Shown: positions 5,100 through 6,489 of the stretch, piece by piece
How the letters are laid out: every line of letters starts with the position of its first letter
Position numbering within the stretch: the first letter of the stretch is position 1
Assembly (NCBI GenBank): GCA_041859375.1
Contig: JBHEKP010000246.1
Location: forward strand, 1 to 6,489
Length of the DNA: 6,489 nucleotides
DNA from: JBHEKP01 sp041859375
Lineage (GTDB): Bacteria > Hydrogenedentota > Hydrogenedentia > Hydrogenedentales > CAITNO01
Direction of reading: 5' to 3'
The notes under the pieces: model-generated
What the model saw: only the letters and a program-made list of their open reading frames with translations
Databases searched by the model: none
What the model was told of the DNA's origin: nothing
Program-made: the position numbers and the translations under genes

Positions 5100-6489
5100 A
5101 TGCGCGCGCGCGGCATGTGCCTGTTGCTTGGGTTTGTCCTGCTGGCGGCGGGGGCGGCATTCGGGGGGGCGGCCGGGGAAAAGCCGGGGCGCGTTTCCGG
5201 GCGGGTGGTGCATGCCGCAACGGGCAGGGCGGCGGCGAAGGTGACCCTGCTGCTGGCGCGGCCCCTCAGCCGCGCGAAAACGCTGGACGCCGCGCCCGAT
5301 CCGGAAATCCTGACCACCGTGTCCGGCGGCGGCGGAAGGTTCACCTTCAGGAGGGTTCCCCCCGGCGCATGGGCGCTGTGTGTGCGGGACAAAACCGTCG
5401 CGGGCGCCTCCGGCGATTGCCTGTTTGAGTTGGAGCCGGGCGGGCATGCCAAAAAAATGGAGGTGCGGGTGAACGGGGGGGGCTGTGTTGAGGGGGGCGT
5501 TTATCTGGACGAGGATTTCGCGCGGGGACTGGCCAATGTAACCGTCACGGTCACAGCCGCGCCCGACAATTACAACGACGTAAAAATACTGCCCGCCTAT
5601 TCCGGAATCACCGACGCGGGGGGACAGTACCGAATCACGGGCCTGCCCGCCGGCGAGTTGGAAGTGGGCCTGATGCCCGGCCAGGGTTATCAGATGGCAT
5701 CCCCCGTGTTTGTGGATGATTCCGCCACAAACCGCAGTGTCGAGTTGCGCGCCGGAAAGACGCTGAAGCGTGTTGAGTTCCAGGCGGCCCCCGCCTACCG
5801 GGTTGCGGGCACCGTCACGGACACCTCCGGAAAGCCGGTGCCTGGGGCACTGGTGGGGGAATTCAGATCCTTTGGCGAGCCCCCATACCCCCTTGCCGTG
5901 ACCGGCCGGGAGGGGGGGTATGTCATCCGGGACCTTCAAAGGCCGGATGCGTTTCTGGGTGCGGCGGGCGGGGGATGTTTCTCCCCGCCGGTGCCGTGCG
6001 CCGCCGTTCCCGCCACGGAAAACGCCCCCGGCGAACCATGCGCCATCACCGTATACCGTCCCGCCCGGGTGGGGGGAACGTTGGTGGGTGCGGACGGGAA
6101 TCCCCTCGCCGGGGCTGAACTGGCAATAATTCTTGGAACCGATGAGAAAAGGGTTGAGGTGGACAAATCGGGGCGCTTTGACACAAAGGACATCATGTGC
6201 GGGGAGTACCTGTTCAGGGTGGGTTTGGATTACCGGCATAGGACGGATAACCAGCCGGAAATTGACCTGCCGGTTTCCGTGAAGGAGGGGGAGCAGCTGG
6301 ACAATGCGACGCTCACCTATCCCCATGCGGCGGGAACGGCACAGGCCACCGGAGAACCGCAGGAAAACAAGCCGGGTGAGATGGTATGGATTTCAGGCCG
6401 GGTGGTTGACACGGAAGGGAAACCGGTGCGGGCCTATGTCCTGGGGCGTTCCCCCGTGGGGGGCGGGCGGGTGGAGGCCAACACCGACG
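5100..6489 (+). CDS. Secreted multi-repeat protein with carboxypeptidase-regulatory-like domains, 3' partial
   Basis: The frame is open without a stop from the ATG at 5100 to the window edge (463 codons), so the C-terminus is missing. A signal peptide is clear: MRAR, a hydrophobic core at 7-20, then a small-residue stretch. At least five beta-sandwich repeats of the CarboxypepD_reg type follow. Each opens with a G-x-V/L segment and usually has a G-K-P-V-x-G-A type turn, then a G-x-[YF] strand and an L-x-x-G-x-Y/L end. They lie at about 31-95 (RVSGRVVHAATG to FTFRRVPPGAWALCV), 129-190 (to GQYRITGLPAGELEVGL), 234-280 (RVAGTVTDTSGKPVPGA), 323-375 (RVGGTLVGADGNPLAGAE) and 430 to the edge (WISGRVVDTEGKPV). 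Such modules act as structural or carbohydrate-binding spacers in exported proteins. GGAGGGGTGAG lies just upstream. The 36-nt gap indicates an operon with the EF-hand gene. A peptidase or adhesion domain could follow off-window. Confidence 0.9.
   Translation, partial: MRARGMCLLLGFVLLAAGAAFGGAAGEKPGRVSGRVVHAATGRAAAKVTLLLARPLSRAKTLDAAPDPEILTTVSGGGGRFTFRRVPPGAWALCVRDKTVAGASGDCLFELEPGGHAKKMEVRVNGGGCVEGGVYLDEDFARGLANVTVTVTAAPDNYNDVKILPAYSGITDAGGQYRITGLPAGELEVGLMPGQGYQMASPVFVDDSATNRSVELRAGKTLKRVEFQAAPAYRVAGTVTDTSGKPVPGALVGEFRSFGEPPYPLAVTGREGGYVIRDLQRPDAFLGAAGGGCFSPPVPCAAVPATENAPGEPCAITVYRPARVGGTLVGADGNPLAGAELAIILGTDEKRVEVDKSGRFDTKDIMCGEYLFRVGLDYRHRTDNQPEIDLPVSVKEGEQLDNATLTYPHAAGTAQATGEPQENKPGEMVWISGRVVDTEGKPVRAYVLGRSPVGGGRVEANTD

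Noticed and set aside
4434..6326. 630-codon minus-strand open frame, the longest in the window
   Set aside because: It lies opposite two plus-strand genes with signal peptides, good ribosome sites and recognisable EF-hand and beta-sandwich motifs. Its own translation shows no domain pattern. GC-rich genes commonly leave such long antisense frames.

Overview
The window is G+C-rich (about two thirds by eye) bacterial chromosome with compact genes on both strands. Several features fit an uncultured environmental bacterium of the PVC or Hydrogenedentota type: a Tat-exported Gfo/Idh/MocA oxidoreductase, an A-type flavoprotein, a PhoD-like phosphatase, a Trp-rich EF-hand tail protein and a carboxypeptidase-regulatory-domain protein. 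This placement rests on gene-family flavour, not on a phylogenetic marker. There is no rRNA, tRNA, CRISPR array, phage gene or transposase.

Layout: (1) 1-398, plus strand: C-terminal flavodoxin domain of a flavodiiron protein, entering from the left. (2) 399-602, minus strand: a 67-residue Cys-rich protein whose stop codon abuts the flavoprotein stop in the palindrome TGATCA. (3) 617-657: a GC-rich hairpin with a short T-tract, probably terminating the next gene. (4) 667-1920, minus strand: a Tat-signal Gfo/Idh/MocA oxidoreductase with a strong Shine-Dalgarno. (5) 1921-2406: a divergent intergenic region with two inverted REP-like hairpins whose stem bases covary, plus a weak promoter candidate. 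(6) 2407-3759, plus strand: a secreted PhoD-like metallophosphoesterase. (7) 3852-5063, plus strand: a secreted protein with a helical, TPR-like N-terminal half and an EF-hand C-terminal domain of the kind found at the ends of RTX/cadherin-like giants. (8) 5100-6489, plus strand: a secreted protein with at least five carboxypeptidase-regulatory-like beta-sandwich repeats, open at the right edge.

Genes 6-8 run in one direction with gaps of 92 and 36 nt, and all encode exported proteins. Genes 7 and 8 are very likely co-transcribed. PhoD may belong to the same unit or may only sit next to it. A shared role at the cell surface (phosphate release, calcium-dependent or adhesive surface proteins) is a guess from location. 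I see no defence system, RNA-guided system or clearly new enzyme. The most distinctive items are the REPIN-like element, the TPR/EF-hand protein, and the hairpin placed against the start of the small Cys-rich gene.
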